Assembly (NCBI RefSeq): GCF_004135975.1
Contig: NZ_CP026538.1
Coordinates: forward strand, 1,488,001 to 1,552,000
DNA from: Solidesulfovibrio carbinolicus
Lineage (GTDB): Bacteria; Desulfobacterota; Desulfovibrionia; Desulfovibrionales; Desulfovibrionaceae
Length of the DNA: 64,000 nucleotides
Direction of reading: 5' to 3'
Below are positions 35,413-45,176 of this stretch, piece by piece. The notes beneath the pieces are model-generated. The model ran no database searches, was not told the DNA's origin, and saw nothing but the letters and a program-made list of their open reading frames with translations. Made by a program: the position numbers and the translations under genes. Numbering within the stretch: position 1 is the stretch's first letter; every line of letters begins with the position of its first letter.

Positions 35413-36573
35413 ATGCGGAAAATGGCACGTATGCTTTTGGCCTTTGTCGTTGTTGTTCTTTTGAACGGCTGCTGCGGGGCGGGCTTACAACCCCATGCCG
35501 GGCAATCGTTGCCACCGGTACAGCTTGATCTTGCGACGTTCGACTCCGGATTTGGCGGGTTTTTCACGGCAAAATGCATGCTGGATCAAGCGCCGGAGTT
35601 GCTTAAGAAATACAATGTCGCCATTTCCATTACGCATTATGGCGATTCCAAACATGCCCCATATGGGAACAAGCCCCCCTCGGAGATTGCGAGGCTGACC
35701 GGGCTTGGCGTGGAAAAGGCCTTGGAAGACGGAGCCGAGGTCGTGGCCATCGCCTGCAATACCGCCTCGACACAGCATCCTGCCGTCATCGAAAACATCA
35801 AGCAGAAGTATCCGGACAAGGAGCACTCCGTCCTGTCAATCATAACGCCGACCATAGGCGCCGTAAAAGAACGTCTGGACAAGCTTCTCGCCACGAATGA
35901 GACGGCGACGCTCGCTATATTCGCAACGCCGGCAACAGTGAAAAGCATGACCTATCCCGCGAAGCTGGCGGACATCTATCAAGGGAAGCTGGAGAATGGC
36001 GACATCCAGGAAATCAGGCAAGACGACTGGAAGGACTCCTCCCGGCAAACGGCCAATTTTGTTTCTCGCAGCCTCGTCCGGCTTCCCAAAAAGAAAACCA
36101 TATTCATCTACCAGTTTGCGCCGGGGAACTGGGTCAGCATGATTGAAGAAGGCGCTTTGCAAGACGTCAAACAACGGATCGTTCAGGATGACGTAAGACA
36201 ATTTCTTGCAAGGCTTTCTCTGGATCACGCTCTTTCCGTTGTCGGCCTGTTTTGCACGCATTACCCCGTATTCAAAGGTCTTATTGCAAAGGAGATGATG
36301 GCGGAAAAGGCTGCTGATTCCTCCACACAATTTGTTGAGCAAGGAGATTTTGCTGCAAGTTACGCCTATGCCGCCATTTATTCACAATACAAAGATAAAG
36401 TTAGGGATTTTACTGTTTCAGAACAGGAACTTGCAGGGCTTGTTGAGAGAGCGAAGCCTAAGGTTGTGATAAGCGGAGACAATGTATCCCAGACACAAAA
36501 TCTGGTGAGGACCATTTTTCCTGAATTAAAGGACGTTATCGTCGTCAATGAATCTTTTTCCTCAGCGCCATGA
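35413..36573 (+). CDS. Exported lipoprotein of the glutamate/aspartate racemase family
   Basis: A 386-residue protein with a lipoprotein signal: charged MRKMAR start, hydrophobic core, then LLNGC with Cys20 as the probable lipidation site. The rest matches MurI-type, PLP-independent racemases: TFDSGFGGF at 42-50 (Asp44/Ser45), HYGDSKHAPYGNK at 75-87, the first catalytic Cys115 in IACNTAST, TPTIGAVK near 145-152 and the second catalytic Cys281 with His283 in FCTHYP. All key residues are kept, so it is probably active, yet the enzyme should sit outside the cytoplasm. It is about 120 residues longer than normal MurI. The ATG at 35413 follows GGGGAGA. Confidence 0.78.
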   Translation: MRKMARMLLAFVVVVLLNGCCGAGLQPHAGQSLPPVQLDLATFDSGFGGFFTAKCMLDQAPELLKKYNVAISITHYGDSKHAPYGNKPPSEIARLTGLGVEKALEDGAEVVAIACNTASTQHPAVIENIKQKYPDKEHSVLSIITPTIGAVKERLDKLLATNETATLAIFATPATVKSMTYPAKLADIYQGKLENGDIQEIRQDDWKDSSRQTANFVSRSLVRLPKKKTIFIYQFAPGNWVSMIEEGALQDVKQRIVQDDVRQFLARLSLDHALSVVGLFCTHYPVFKGLIAKEMMAEKAADSSTQFVEQGDFAASYAYAAIYSQYKDKVRDFTVSEQELAGLVERAKPKVVISGDNVSQTQNLVRTIFPELKDVIVVNESFSSAP

Positions 36574-36803
36574 AGTGCATGAGTCTGCGCCGAAAAGCAC
36601 AAGAGGCCTTTTCTTGGCCGCTTACCTTTTCGGCCAGAGTGCATCCCCCGGGAAGACATACCTGGCAACATCGGCCGCCGGTGTGCGTTTCGACAAGGTG
36701 TTGCATTGGCCCTGTCATGGCGCGACGTGCCCGCTCCTGGTCTGCTCCGGAACCGTATCCGCCAGCTCCCGCGAGAAATCCTGAAGGACCAACAAAGAGA
36801 TAA

Positions 36804-37721
36804 TCAGACGAGCTGGGTGCCAAGCACCCGGTTGCGGCCGGCCATCTTGGCTTCATAGAGTTTGCGGTCGGCCAGGCACAGCAGGTTCTCGGCGCTGCCC
36901 CCGGCCTTGGGCACGCAGCAGGCCGCGCCCAGGGTGATGGTGACCACCTTGGAAACGCACGAGCCGTCGTGGGTCAGGCCCAAGTCGGACACGGCCAGAC
37001 GCATGGCCTCGGCCAGATGCATGGCCCCGGCCAGGTCGGTCTCTTCCAGGATGACGACGAATTCCTCGCCGCCAAACCGCGCCGCCAGATCGCCCGGGCG
37101 CTTGAGCACGCCGGCCAGGGTGGCGGCCACGGCCTTCAGGCATTCGTCGCCGGCCATGTGGCCGTAGGTGTCGTTGTAGGCTTTGAAACAGTCGATGTCG
37201 GCCATGAGCAGGCTCATGGACGTCGCCCCGCGCATGGCCTGCCGCCAGGCCCGGTTGAGGCAGTCGTTGAAGCGGCGGCGGTTGGCGATGCCGGTCAGGC
37301 CGTCACGCATGGACAGCGTTTCCAGCAGATCGCCCCGGCGCTTGAGTTCCACATGGGTGCGCACCCTGGCCTGGACGATGGGGACGCTCACCGGCTTGAC
37401 GATGTAGTCCACGGCCCCCAGGGCCAGCCCCAGCGTCTCGTCGGCCACGTCGCCCTTGGCCGTCAGGAAAATGATGGGGATGTTGCGGGTGGCCGCCCGG
37501 GCCTTGAAACGGCGGCAGACTTCGTAGCCGTCCATGTCGGGCATGAGGATGTCGAGCAAAATAAGGTCCGGCGGACTTTCTTCCACCAAACGCAGAGCCT
37601 GGGCGCCGCTGGAGGCGATGCGCACGTCGTATTCGCTGCGCAGGGCTTCGGTCAAGACAGCCAGGTTGGAAGGGGCGTCGTCAACGATGAGGATCGTTGC
37701 CGGGGCGGTGGGCAATTCCAT
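36804..37721 (-). CDS. Response regulator with GGDEF output (diguanylate cyclase)
   Basis: A 305-residue protein with a receiver domain ([18 protein letters not shown] start, acceptor Asp in [16 protein letters not shown], conserved Lys in YIVKPVSVP) followed by a GGDEF domain. The active loop is GGEEF and an RxxD inhibition site (RPGD) lies five residues before it. It should make cyclic di-GMP in response to phosphorylation. No cognate kinase is adjacent; the hybrid kinase at 18.9 kb is not obviously linked. The short gap to the island on its 3' side holds nothing I can name. Confidence 0.92.
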   Translation of the reverse strand: MELPTAPATILIVDDAPSNLAVLTEALRSEYDVRIASSGAQALRLVEESPPDLILLDILMPDMDGYEVCRRFKARAATRNIPIIFLTAKGDVADETLGLALGAVDYIVKPVSVPIVQARVRTHVELKRRGDLLETLSMRDGLTGIANRRRFNDCLNRAWRQAMRGATSMSLLMADIDCFKAYNDTYGHMAGDECLKAVAATLAGVLKRPGDLAARFGGEEFVVILEETDLAGAMHLAEAMRLAVSDLGLTHDGSCVSKVVTITLGAACCVPKAGGSAENLLCLADRKLYEAKMAGRNRVLGTQLV

Positions 37722-37788
37722 GCAGTAGGCTCCGCAACATGAGGCGAGTAAGGCTGTCTAGCCTCTCGATGGGGGGAAGGCAAGGCCG

Positions 37789-38679
37789 TTAACGTTGGGA
37801 CGCGCCCGGCCGCCGGTTGGTGAGCCATACCCCGGCCAGCACCAGCGCCCCCCCCACGGCCAGGGCCGGGGACAGCGGCTCGTCCAACAGCGCATGGCCA
37901 AGGATCACGGCCACCACCGGCACGAGGTTGATAAACACCCCGGCCTTGGTCGGGCCGATGGCCTTGACGCCTTCATAATACCAGGAAAACCCGTAGCCCG
38001 TGGCCAGGATGCCGAAAAAGCCCACGCAGCCCCAGGCGATAGGCCCGGCCGCCGCCACGTCGCGCCACAGGCCCGAGGCCAACGCCGGCGGCAACAGCAT
38101 GGCCGCGCCCAGGATGCACGACCAGGCCACGGCGCTGTACGGCCCCACCCGCTCCATGGCTTTCTTGCCGGCCAGGGTGTAGGCGGCCCAGGCGGCCACG
38201 CAGCCGAAGATGCACAAATCCCCCGTCGAAAGCCCCTTGGCCAACAGCGCCGCCGGATCGCCGCCCGAGACGATGCAGCCCACGCCGGCAAACGAGATGG
38301 CGATGCCGGCGATCTTGAGCTTAGTGAAACGCTCACGGAAAAACAGACCTGAAAACAGCGCCACCACCGACGGGATGCAGGCCACGATAAGCGCCGCCCG
38401 GCCGGCCGGCACGGTGCGAAGCCCGGCGAAAAACAGCGCGTTGTAGGCAAAGATGCCCGTGGCGGCCAGGGTCAGCAGCCAGGGCAGGTCGCGCCGGGCC
38501 AGCCTGGGGAATTTTCCCTCCACGCGGGCAGTCAGGCAAAAGAGGAACACCGAAGCCAGGGCGAAACGCAAAAACGCCGCCGAAAACGGTCCCATGTAGG
38601 TGGACAGCACCCGGCCGGCCACCCAGGTGCCGCCCCACAGCACGGCCGAACCGACGAGTTTGCAGTAGATTCGCGTCAT
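37789..38679 (-). CDS. EamA-family (DMT) transporter
   Basis: A 296-residue inner-membrane protein with about ten membrane segments arranged as two EamA repeats. Typical segments are LVGSAVLWGGTWVAGRVLS at the start, PALRTVPAGRAALIVACIPS-like helix 3-4 loop, and ALLDEPLSPALAVGGALVLAGVWL at the end of repeat two. Family members export amino acids and other metabolites; the substrate is not predictable. Confidence 0.88.
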   Translation of the reverse strand: MTRIYCKLVGSAVLWGGTWVAGRVLSTYMGPFSAAFLRFALASVFLFCLTARVEGKFPRLARRDLPWLLTLAATGIFAYNALFFAGLRTVPAGRAALIVACIPSVVALFSGLFFRERFTKLKIAGIAISFAGVGCIVSGGDPAALLAKGLSTGDLCIFGCVAAWAAYTLAGKKAMERVGPYSAVAWSCILGAAMLLPPALASGLWRDVAAAGPIAWGCVGFFGILATGYGFSWYYEGVKAIGPTKAGVFINLVPVVAVILGHALLDEPLSPALAVGGALVLAGVWLTNRRPGASQR

Positions 38680-38798
38680 GGCCAGGCTCCTTTTCCCTTC
38701 GGGGGGAGCTTGTTCGCATAATCACTTGCAAAAGTCATGCGTTACGGCGTTTACCCGGCTGATTTTCCGGGGTAGGCTGCCCCAAACCCGGAGCAGCC

Positions 38799-39902
38799 AT
38801 GGAACCCATGAACTTCAATTTCCAGTGCGGCGACCCGCCGCCGCCAAGCGGCATCTCCATCGGCATCGTCGGGGCCGGCCCCTCGGGCCTGGCAGCCGCC
38901 GGCTACCTGTCGTGCCTGGGCCATGCCGTCGAGGTCTACGACAAGATGCCCAAACCCGGCGGGCTGATGCTGTTCGGCATCCCCGGCCACCGCATCCCGC
39001 GCGAGCGTATCGAGGCCGGCACGTTGCGCATGGCCCGCCAATACGGCGTGGTCTTCCACACCCACACCAAGATCTGCTGCAGCGCGCCGCTTTTTGAGGA
39101 AGAGGGCGACCATTTCTGCACCGAGGTCAAGGGCCTGGGCGAAATGATCACCAAGCACGAAGCCATCATGATCGCCACCGGCTCCTGGCGCTCGCGCAAG
39201 CTCGGCATCCCCGGCGAGGACCTGCCCGGGGTGTGCTCGGGCCTGGAATTTCTCTTCCCCATCCGGGCCGCCCACTACTGCGCCCCGGGAGTCAAGGCCC
39301 CGGACGTGGCCGGCAAGAAGGTCGTGGTCATCGGGGCCGGGCACTCGGCCGTGGATGTGGCCCACGGCGCGGCCGCCCTGGGCGCGGCCTCCGTCGACAT
39401 GCTCTACCGCCGCACCCGGGCCGAAGCCCCCTGCGGACGCCTCGAAGTCGAACGCCTGGAAGCCGCCGGCGTGGTCTGGCACGAAGGCTGCCTGCCCGAG
39501 GCCGTCCTTGGCGAGACAGCGGCCACGGGCATCGTCTGCAAACAAGGCGGCCTGGAGCGCGGCTTCGAAGCCGACCTCGTCGTCGCCGCCATCGGCGAGG
39601 TGGCCACGCCGCCCTTTGCCAAGGAACTCGGCCTTGAATCCGTGCGCAAGGGCGAAGTGCGCTGGCTCAACATGACCGCCATCGAAAACGTGTTCGTGGC
39701 CGGCGATGCCCTCACCGGCCCCAGCAAGATCGGCAAGGCCATCTATTCCGGGCTGCGCGCCGCCCGCTCCCTGGCCCAGTGGCTCGACCTCAAGGCCCAG
39801 AACCGCCAGACCGAATTCACCGGCGACGAACTCATCAGCCGCGAAGCCGAACGCTTCCCCGGCGGCGATTTCCGCGACGCGCCCAGGGTAAGGGGAAGAT
39901 AA
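38799..39902 (+). CDS. GltD-like FAD/NAD(P)H oxidoreductase
   Basis: A 367-residue flavoprotein related to the small subunit of glutamate synthase and similar electron-input modules. The FAD-binding GxGxxG is in IGIVGAGPSGLAAAGYLS near 20-37, followed by PKPGGLMLFGIP. The NAD(P)H site is VVVIGAGHSAVDVAHGAA near 175-192. A late NVFVAGDALTGPSKIGKAI binds the flavin. It lacks an N-terminal Fe-S domain. A four-cluster ferredoxin gene follows after one repeat unit, so the two probably form an electron-transfer pair between NAD(P)H and ferredoxin-type carriers (inference). Confidence 0.88.
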   Translation: MEPMNFNFQCGDPPPPSGISIGIVGAGPSGLAAAGYLSCLGHAVEVYDKMPKPGGLMLFGIPGHRIPRERIEAGTLRMARQYGVVFHTHTKICCSAPLFEEEGDHFCTEVKGLGEMITKHEAIMIATGSWRSRKLGIPGEDLPGVCSGLEFLFPIRAAHYCAPGVKAPDVAGKKVVVIGAGHSAVDVAHGAAALGAASVDMLYRRTRAEAPCGRLEVERLEAAGVVWHEGCLPEAVLGETAATGIVCKQGGLERGFEADLVVAAIGEVATPPFAKELGLESVRKGEVRWLNMTAIENVFVAGDALTGPSKIGKAIYSGLRAARSLAQWLDLKAQNRQTEFTGDELISREAERFPGGDFRDAPRVRGR

Positions 39903-39915
39903 TTAAAGACGAAGA

Positions 39916-39955
39916 TGCCTCCGGCGGCCGGGGGCCTGAGGCCCCCGGACCCCCC
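39916..39955 (+). repeat. Dispersed intergenic palindromic repeat, copy 5
   Basis: Forward unit with stem CCGGGGGCC, loop TGA, GGCCCCCGG. It is 13 bases after the GltD-like gene and 36 bases before the ferredoxin gene, that is, inside a likely operon. Confidence 0.85.
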
Positions 39956-39991
39956 ACATGGGAAAGGGGGACGATTGCAGCGGGAGTGAAA

Positions 39992-40501
39992 ATGGAAGAA
40001 CAGAAGACGTTGTATATTGATTACGGCAAGTGCATCGGCTGCGAGACGTGCGAATACGTCTGCCGCTTCGTCCACGACATGCCGCGCATCCACATGATCC
40101 GCACGGCAACCGGCTTCATGGCCCCGCTGTACTGCCGGCACTGCGCCGAACCCAACTGCGCCAAGGTCTGCAAGCGCGGAGCCATCGTGCGCGACCGCGA
40201 CGGGGCCATGGTGCTGGACCCCATGCTCTGCCGGGGCTGCCAGTCGCGCCAGTGCATGCTCGCTTGCCCCTACATGGCGATTTTCGAGACCGACAAGGGC
40301 GTGACCGTGGTCAAGTGCGACCTGTGCGCCGCCCGCCGCCAGCGCGGCCTGGAGCCGGCCTGCGCCGCCATGTGCCCTTGCGGGGCCATCGAATACGTGG
40401 ACCGGGCCACGGCCGAAACGCTGCCCGACGAGGCGGCCAGGGCGGCCGAGCAAAGGGTGCTCGACTTCGTCAAACCTCCGAAAACCAAGCCCGGCGAGTG
40501 A
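39992..40501 (+). CDS. Four-cluster [4Fe-4S] ferredoxin-type electron-transfer protein
   Basis: A 169-residue soluble protein with four Cys groups: CIGCETCEYVC near 14-24, CRHCAEPNCAKVC near 49-61, CRGCQSRQCMLAC near 80-92, and CDLC followed by CAAMC near 110-130. This is the HydN/HycB/DmsB-like plan, used as electron-carrying subunits of many oxidoreductases, including aldehyde:ferredoxin oxidoreductase systems. The ATG at 39992 follows GGGAGTGAA. No catalytic molybdenum or tungsten subunit is adjacent; the GltD-like flavoprotein upstream is the likely partner. Confidence 0.9.
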   Translation: MEEQKTLYIDYGKCIGCETCEYVCRFVHDMPRIHMIRTATGFMAPLYCRHCAEPNCAKVCKRGAIVRDRDGAMVLDPMLCRGCQSRQCMLACPYMAIFETDKGVTVVKCDLCAARRQRGLEPACAAMCPCGAIEYVDRATAETLPDEAARAAEQRVLDFVKPPKTKPGE

Positions 40502-40619
40502 GTTGGCCCATAAAAAGCTTGACCCGGCGCGCCAGGACGCGGCACCTCTTCGGTCAAACCAGACATGACCGTCAATCCGGCCGACCGTCACCAGGACCCC
40601 GGCCGACAAGGAGCACGCC

Positions 40620-41243
40620 ATGAATAGCGCCGACACCGACGCCACGGACCTGTCCCCGGAAGCCGCCAAGGCCGAGGCCCTGCACCAAAGCGCCCTGGAA
40701 GCCTTGTCCCGCAAGGAAATCGAGACCGCCCGGGAAGGCTTCGCCAAGGCCCTGGAACAGTTCGAGGCCCTTGGCGACGACATCGGCGTGGCCATGACCA
40801 GCCACAACCTGGGCCTGACCTGCCAGGAAGCCGGCGAACTCGACGAAGCCCGGGCCTGGCTGGAAAAATCCCTGGCCATCAGCGAACGCGAGGACCTCGA
40901 CGGCGGCATGACCGTCACCTGCCACCAGCTTGGCGTGGTGGCCCAGCTGGCCGAGGACAACGACACGGCCATGGAATGGTACATCCGCGCCCTGGCCCTG
41001 GAAGAAAAGAGCGGCAACGTGGCCGGCGAAGCCAAGACCAGCCATCAGCTCGGCATCGTCAGCCACCTGCGCGGCGACCTGGAAGCGGCCAAGGCCTGGT
41101 ACGGCCGGTCCATCGAATGCTTTAAAAAGGTCGGCGACGAGGTCAGCGTGGCCAATACCCAAAAGCTCCTCGATTTCGTCACTGACTACCAACGCCAAGG
41201 CAGCCACGAAGGCCACGCCGGGCCGTGCGGCCGGCAGCAGTAG
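40620..41243 (+). CDS. TPR-repeat protein
   Basis: A 207-residue protein with about four tandem TPR units of the longer, 40-residue type (for example AMTSHNLGLTCQEAGELDEA, VTCHQLGVVAQLAEDNDTAM, KTSHQLGIVSHLRGDLEAAK). No signal peptide, so it should be cytoplasmic. It follows the ferredoxin gene by 118 bases. It may be a scaffold for nearby redox proteins, but that is only positional inference. A bidirectional terminator closes the unit. Confidence 0.75.
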   Translation: MNSADTDATDLSPEAAKAEALHQSALEALSRKEIETAREGFAKALEQFEALGDDIGVAMTSHNLGLTCQEAGELDEARAWLEKSLAISEREDLDGGMTVTCHQLGVVAQLAEDNDTAMEWYIRALALEEKSGNVAGEAKTSHQLGIVSHLRGDLEAAKAWYGRSIECFKKVGDEVSVANTQKLLDFVTDYQRQGSHEGHAGPCGRQQ

Positions 41244-41267
41244 CGGGGATGTGGAGAAGAGGGGGGA

Positions 41268-41307
41268 TGCCTCCGGCGGCCGGGGGCCTGAGGCCCCCGG
41301 ACCCCCC
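41268..41307 (+). repeat. Dispersed intergenic palindromic repeat, copy 6
   Basis: Forward unit identical in its stem to copy 5 (CCGGGGGCC, TGA, GGCCCCCGG). It is followed within 11 bases by a true T-tract terminator, which suggests the repeat is not itself the terminator here. Confidence 0.85.
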
Positions 41308-41313
41308 GATAAT

Positions 41314-41348
41314 AAAAAGCCGCCCGGCGTCTGCCCGGGCGGCTTTTT
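41314..41348. terminator. Bidirectional intrinsic terminator
   Basis: GCCGCCCGG and CCGGGCGGC pair around CGTCTGC, with five A before and five T after, so it works on both strands. It serves the TPR gene (plus) and the amino-acid ABC operon (minus). Confidence 0.88.
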
Positions 41349-41370
41349 CGCGTCCGGCGGGCGCGGCAAG

Positions 41371-42097
<727 letters not shown>

Positions 42098-42111
<14 letters not shown>

Positions 42112-42910
42112 GGTGCGACAGACGCTCCTCCATGAAACTCACCAGTTTGGAGAGAATCAGGGTGATGATCAGGTAGACCACGGCCACCATGGTGAACGTC
42201 TCGAAATACAGAAACGATTCCGAGGCGAACTCGCGGCCCCGGCGCAGCAGATCGGCCACGCCCAGGATGGAGACCAGGGAGGTGTCCTTTAACAGCGCGA
42301 TGAATTCGTTGCCGACCGGCGGCAAAATGGTGCGCCAGGCCTGGGGCAGGATCACGTAGTACATGGTCTGGGACCGGGTGAAGCCCAGCGACCGGGCGGC
42401 CTCGGTCTGGCCCACGGCGATGGCCGTGATGCCGGCCCGGAACACCTCGCCCATGTAGGCCCCGTAGCACACGCTCATGGAGATGACCGCGGCCAGCAGG
42501 TCCGGCACGTGCACCACGCGCCCAAGGGCGTAGTAGATGTAGAAAAGCTGCACCAGAAGCGGCACCCCGCGCACCACCTCGACATAGGTGGAGGCCACGA
42601 GGTTGATGTACTTGTTGCGCGAGATGCGCCCCAAGCCGGTGATGAGTCCGATGACCAGGGCCAGCGCGATGGCGCTGACGGTGACCTGGAAGGTGACCAG
42701 GATGCCGTCCGGGATGAATTTGAAAATCCGCAAATACGGATCAGGCTTGAAATAGAGCAGGCAGCCCAGGGTCACCAGCGCGCCGATGAACGACAGCCAC
42801 CAGGCCGAGACCAGCCCTTTGTCGGAAGGTTTGGGGATGGCGGCCCCGTCGCCGACGTCAATGACGATGGGCTGGGTTTCTTCGACGACGCACTTGCCTT
42901 GGTGTTTCAT
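42098..42910 (-). CDS. Amino-acid ABC transporter permease (GlnP-like)
   Basis: A 270-residue permease with an extra N-terminal cytoplasmic stretch of about 30 residues ([20 protein letters not shown]), then several membrane segments. It has [19 protein letters not shown] and the ATPase-contact loop [21 protein letters not shown] single permease in this operon suggests a homodimer, unlike the two-permease system at 31-33 kb. Confidence 0.92.
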
Positions 42911-42984
42911 GCGGCACTTCCACGCGGCGCGTCCGCCGGCCCCGCGTGGGCGGCCGGCGGACGGAGACGGTTAACCGGTCGGGC

Positions 42985-43725
42985 CTACTCGGCCGTGCCG
43001 AGCCATTTCTTGAGGATTTCCTTGTCCAGACCCTTGGCCGTGACGGCGGCCAGACCCTTGTTGATGAGCTCCAGGGTCTCCTTGTTGCCCTTCTGCACGG
43101 CCACGCCGTACAGTTCGTCGTCGGCCGGGATGATGCAGGCGATCTTCAGCGCGTCCTTGTAGTTGTCCTTTTTCAGGGCATACAGCTTGGCGACCGGATC
43201 ATCGCAGACCACGCCGTCGATGCGGCCGTTGTACAGGTCTTCGAAGGCCAGGCCGACTTCGTCGTAGGACTTGTCCTTCACGCCTTCGGTCTTTTTGACG
43301 GCAAAGTGGCCTGTGGTGCTGATCTGGGCGCCCAGGGTCTTGCCCTTGAGGTCCTCGATGCACTTGGCGGCGGACTTCTTGGGGATGACCAGAGCCTGGC
43401 GCACCTTCATGTAGGGGGTGGAGAAGTCCATGGTGTTTTTGCGCTCGTCGGTGATGGTGACCGAGGAGCAGATGGCGTCGTACTTGCCGGCGGCCAGACC
43501 GGCGAAGATGCCGTCCCAGGCCACGGCCTTGAATTCCGGGGTGAACCCGGCTTCCTTGCCGGCGGCTTCCATGAGATCGACGGCAAGGCCCGTGATCTTC
43601 TTGTCGGCGTTCACGAACTCCATGGGCGGCCAGGTTGCGTCGGTGGCGAAGACGATGGTTTTGGCCAGGGTCGGGGAGGCCGTCATGGCGACAAGCGCGA
43701 GGGTCAGGACGAGTTTTTTGACCAT
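42985..43725 (-). CDS. Amino-acid ABC transporter substrate-binding protein
   Basis: A 246-residue periplasmic receptor with a signal peptide (MVKKLVLTLALVAMTASPTLA). SBP_bac_3 features include FATDATWPPMEFVNADKKIT near 30, AWDGIFAGLAAGKYDAICSS, and FSTPYMKVRQALVIPKKS. A strong AGGAGTG ribosome binding site precedes the ATG. It leads the operon. Ligand unknown. Confidence 0.93.
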   Translation of the reverse strand: MVKKLVLTLALVAMTASPTLAKTIVFATDATWPPMEFVNADKKITGLAVDLMEAAGKEAGFTPEFKAVAWDGIFAGLAAGKYDAICSSVTITDERKNTMDFSTPYMKVRQALVIPKKSAAKCIEDLKGKTLGAQISTTGHFAVKKTEGVKDKSYDEVGLAFEDLYNGRIDGVVCDDPVAKLYALKKDNYKDALKIACIIPADDELYGVAVQKGNKETLELINKGLAAVTAKGLDKEILKKWLGTAE

Positions 43726-43862
43726 GGAACACTCCTGTGGCTGCGGTTAAACGAAAAAAGGGCACGTACCCTTAACGCCGGGTAACTTTGTCACGCTCTT
43801 GTGGCCGAATCTTCAACAAAATTCAAGACTCGGCCGCTGGAAAACCGGGAGCTTGGCCCCTG

Positions 43863-44996
43863 TCAGGAGCCTTGGGCGGGGTTCCAATTTTGGCAAAACC
43901 CGGCCAGGCGTTCGCAATTTTTCCGGAAATCGACCCGGCCAAAGCCGATGCGAAAATGTTTGGCCCAGCTTTCGCCGTAGAGGCTGCCGGGCAGGAGCAG
44001 CACGCCGGTTGCTTCGAGCAGCGCTTGGCAGAAGGCGTCGGCCGACCCTTGGCGCAAGGCCGGGAAGGCGGTCAGGCCGCCGCGCGGGGCCGTGAAATGA
44101 AACAGATCGGCCCGAGACGTGAAGAACTTGGTCAGGACGCGCCGATTGGGCTCCAGGATGCCGGCCATGCGGGCAAGAAGCTGGTCCCCGGCGGCCAGGG
44201 CGCAGGTCGCCAGGTATTCCGACGGGGCCGAGCCGCAGATGGACAGGTAGTCCTTGACCGAGGCCATGCGGGCGAGCAGGTCCCGGTCGCGGCAGGCCGC
44301 CCAGCCCACCCGAAGCCCGGCCAGGCCGTAGGACTTGGACAACACCCCCAGCGACACGGCCCGGGGATCGATGTCGCAGGCGGCGGGCAGGGGGGCGACG
44401 CCCTCGGCCTCGGAAAAGCGGTAGACCTCGTCGGAAAAAACGCGCACCCCGCGCGCGGCGGCCGCCGCCAGGATGGCCGCGAAATCCTCGGGCGAGGGCA
44501 GATAGCCGGTGGGATTATGGGGGAAATTCACCACCAAGGCCTTGACCGCCGGCTCGGCCAGCAGGGACGTCAGTTCGCCGAGGTCCGGGGCAAAGTCCCG
44601 GTCGGGGTCCAGACGCCAGGGCAGGACGCGCGCGCCAAGGCTTTGGGCCACGTCGGCCAGGGACTGGTAGCGGGGATCGACCACCACCACCGAGTCGCCA
44701 GGGGCAAGGGTCGCGGCCATGAAGGTGAAGATGGCTTCCTCCGCCCCGACGTGGACCAAGACGTCGTCGGGTTGGGCGGTCTCGTAGAGGTCGGCCACGG
44801 CCTGGCGCAGGGCCGGCGCGCCCTTGGATTCGGTGTAGCCCAGGTGGACCCGGGACAGTCCGTCGGCCGCGCCAGGGACGAGATCGAGCAGTTCCCCGAC
44901 GGACAGCGACTCGCCGTCGGAACAGCACAAAAGATGCGGGGCGGTAAACTCGTGGCGGGCGAAAAACCGCTCCAGGCGAAAGGGAGGGAGTTGCAC
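43863..44996 (-). CDS. PLP-dependent class I/II aminotransferase
   Basis: A 377-residue enzyme of aminotransferase fold type I. Seen are HLGYTESKGAPALRQAVADL near 50, the NFPHNPTG motif near 165, SDEVYRF (PLP-contacting Asp/Tyr) near 200, and SLGVLSKSYGLAGLRVGWA with the PLP-binding Lys. The late FRIGFGR holds the carboxylate-binding Arg. The GTG at 44996 is chosen because AAAAGGA precedes it and the family N terminus begins there; the frame is open to 45080. Substrate unknown. It lies beside, but divergently spaced from, the ABC receptor gene. Confidence 0.85.
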   Translation of the reverse strand: MQLPPFRLERFFARHEFTAPHLLCCSDGESLSVGELLDLVPGAADGLSRVHLGYTESKGAPALRQAVADLYETAQPDDVLVHVGAEEAIFTFMAATLAPGDSVVVVDPRYQSLADVAQSLGARVLPWRLDPDRDFAPDLGELTSLLAEPAVKALVVNFPHNPTGYLPSPEDFAAILAAAAARGVRVFSDEVYRFSEAEGVAPLPAACDIDPRAVSLGVLSKSYGLAGLRVGWAACRDRDLLARMASVKDYLSICGSAPSEYLATCALAAGDQLLARMAGILEPNRRVLTKFFTSRADLFHFTAPRGGLTAFPALRQGSADAFCQALLEATGVLLLPGSLYGESWAKHFRIGFGRVDFRKNCERLAGFCQNWNPAQGS

Positions 44997-45176
44997 GGCG
45001 TTGCGGTCCTTTTGCAGTGAGGATAGGGTCCCTGGGAAAAAGGGACAAGGGGTCATACGCATGTTCGGGGCAACCGGCAAGATGCTTGCGGCGTCCGGGC
45101 CGGCGCACGTTTGCCGCGCCGCCGCCGCCTGTCCGCGATTGTCGCCGGCTTTCGATTATGTTACCGGAACGAACCT

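Larger units (their letters stand above)
33950..36600. other. AT-rich, probably laterally acquired island
   Basis: Two plus-strand genes whose codon use is visibly AT-rich (many TTT, ATT, AAA, AAT codons), unlike all neighbours, which strongly prefer G or C at third positions. The edges blend into GC-rich sequence near 33.9 and 36.6 kb. I see no integrase, tRNA or direct repeat at the edges, so the mode of entry is unknown. The second gene is less AT-rich than the first. Confidence 0.65.
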
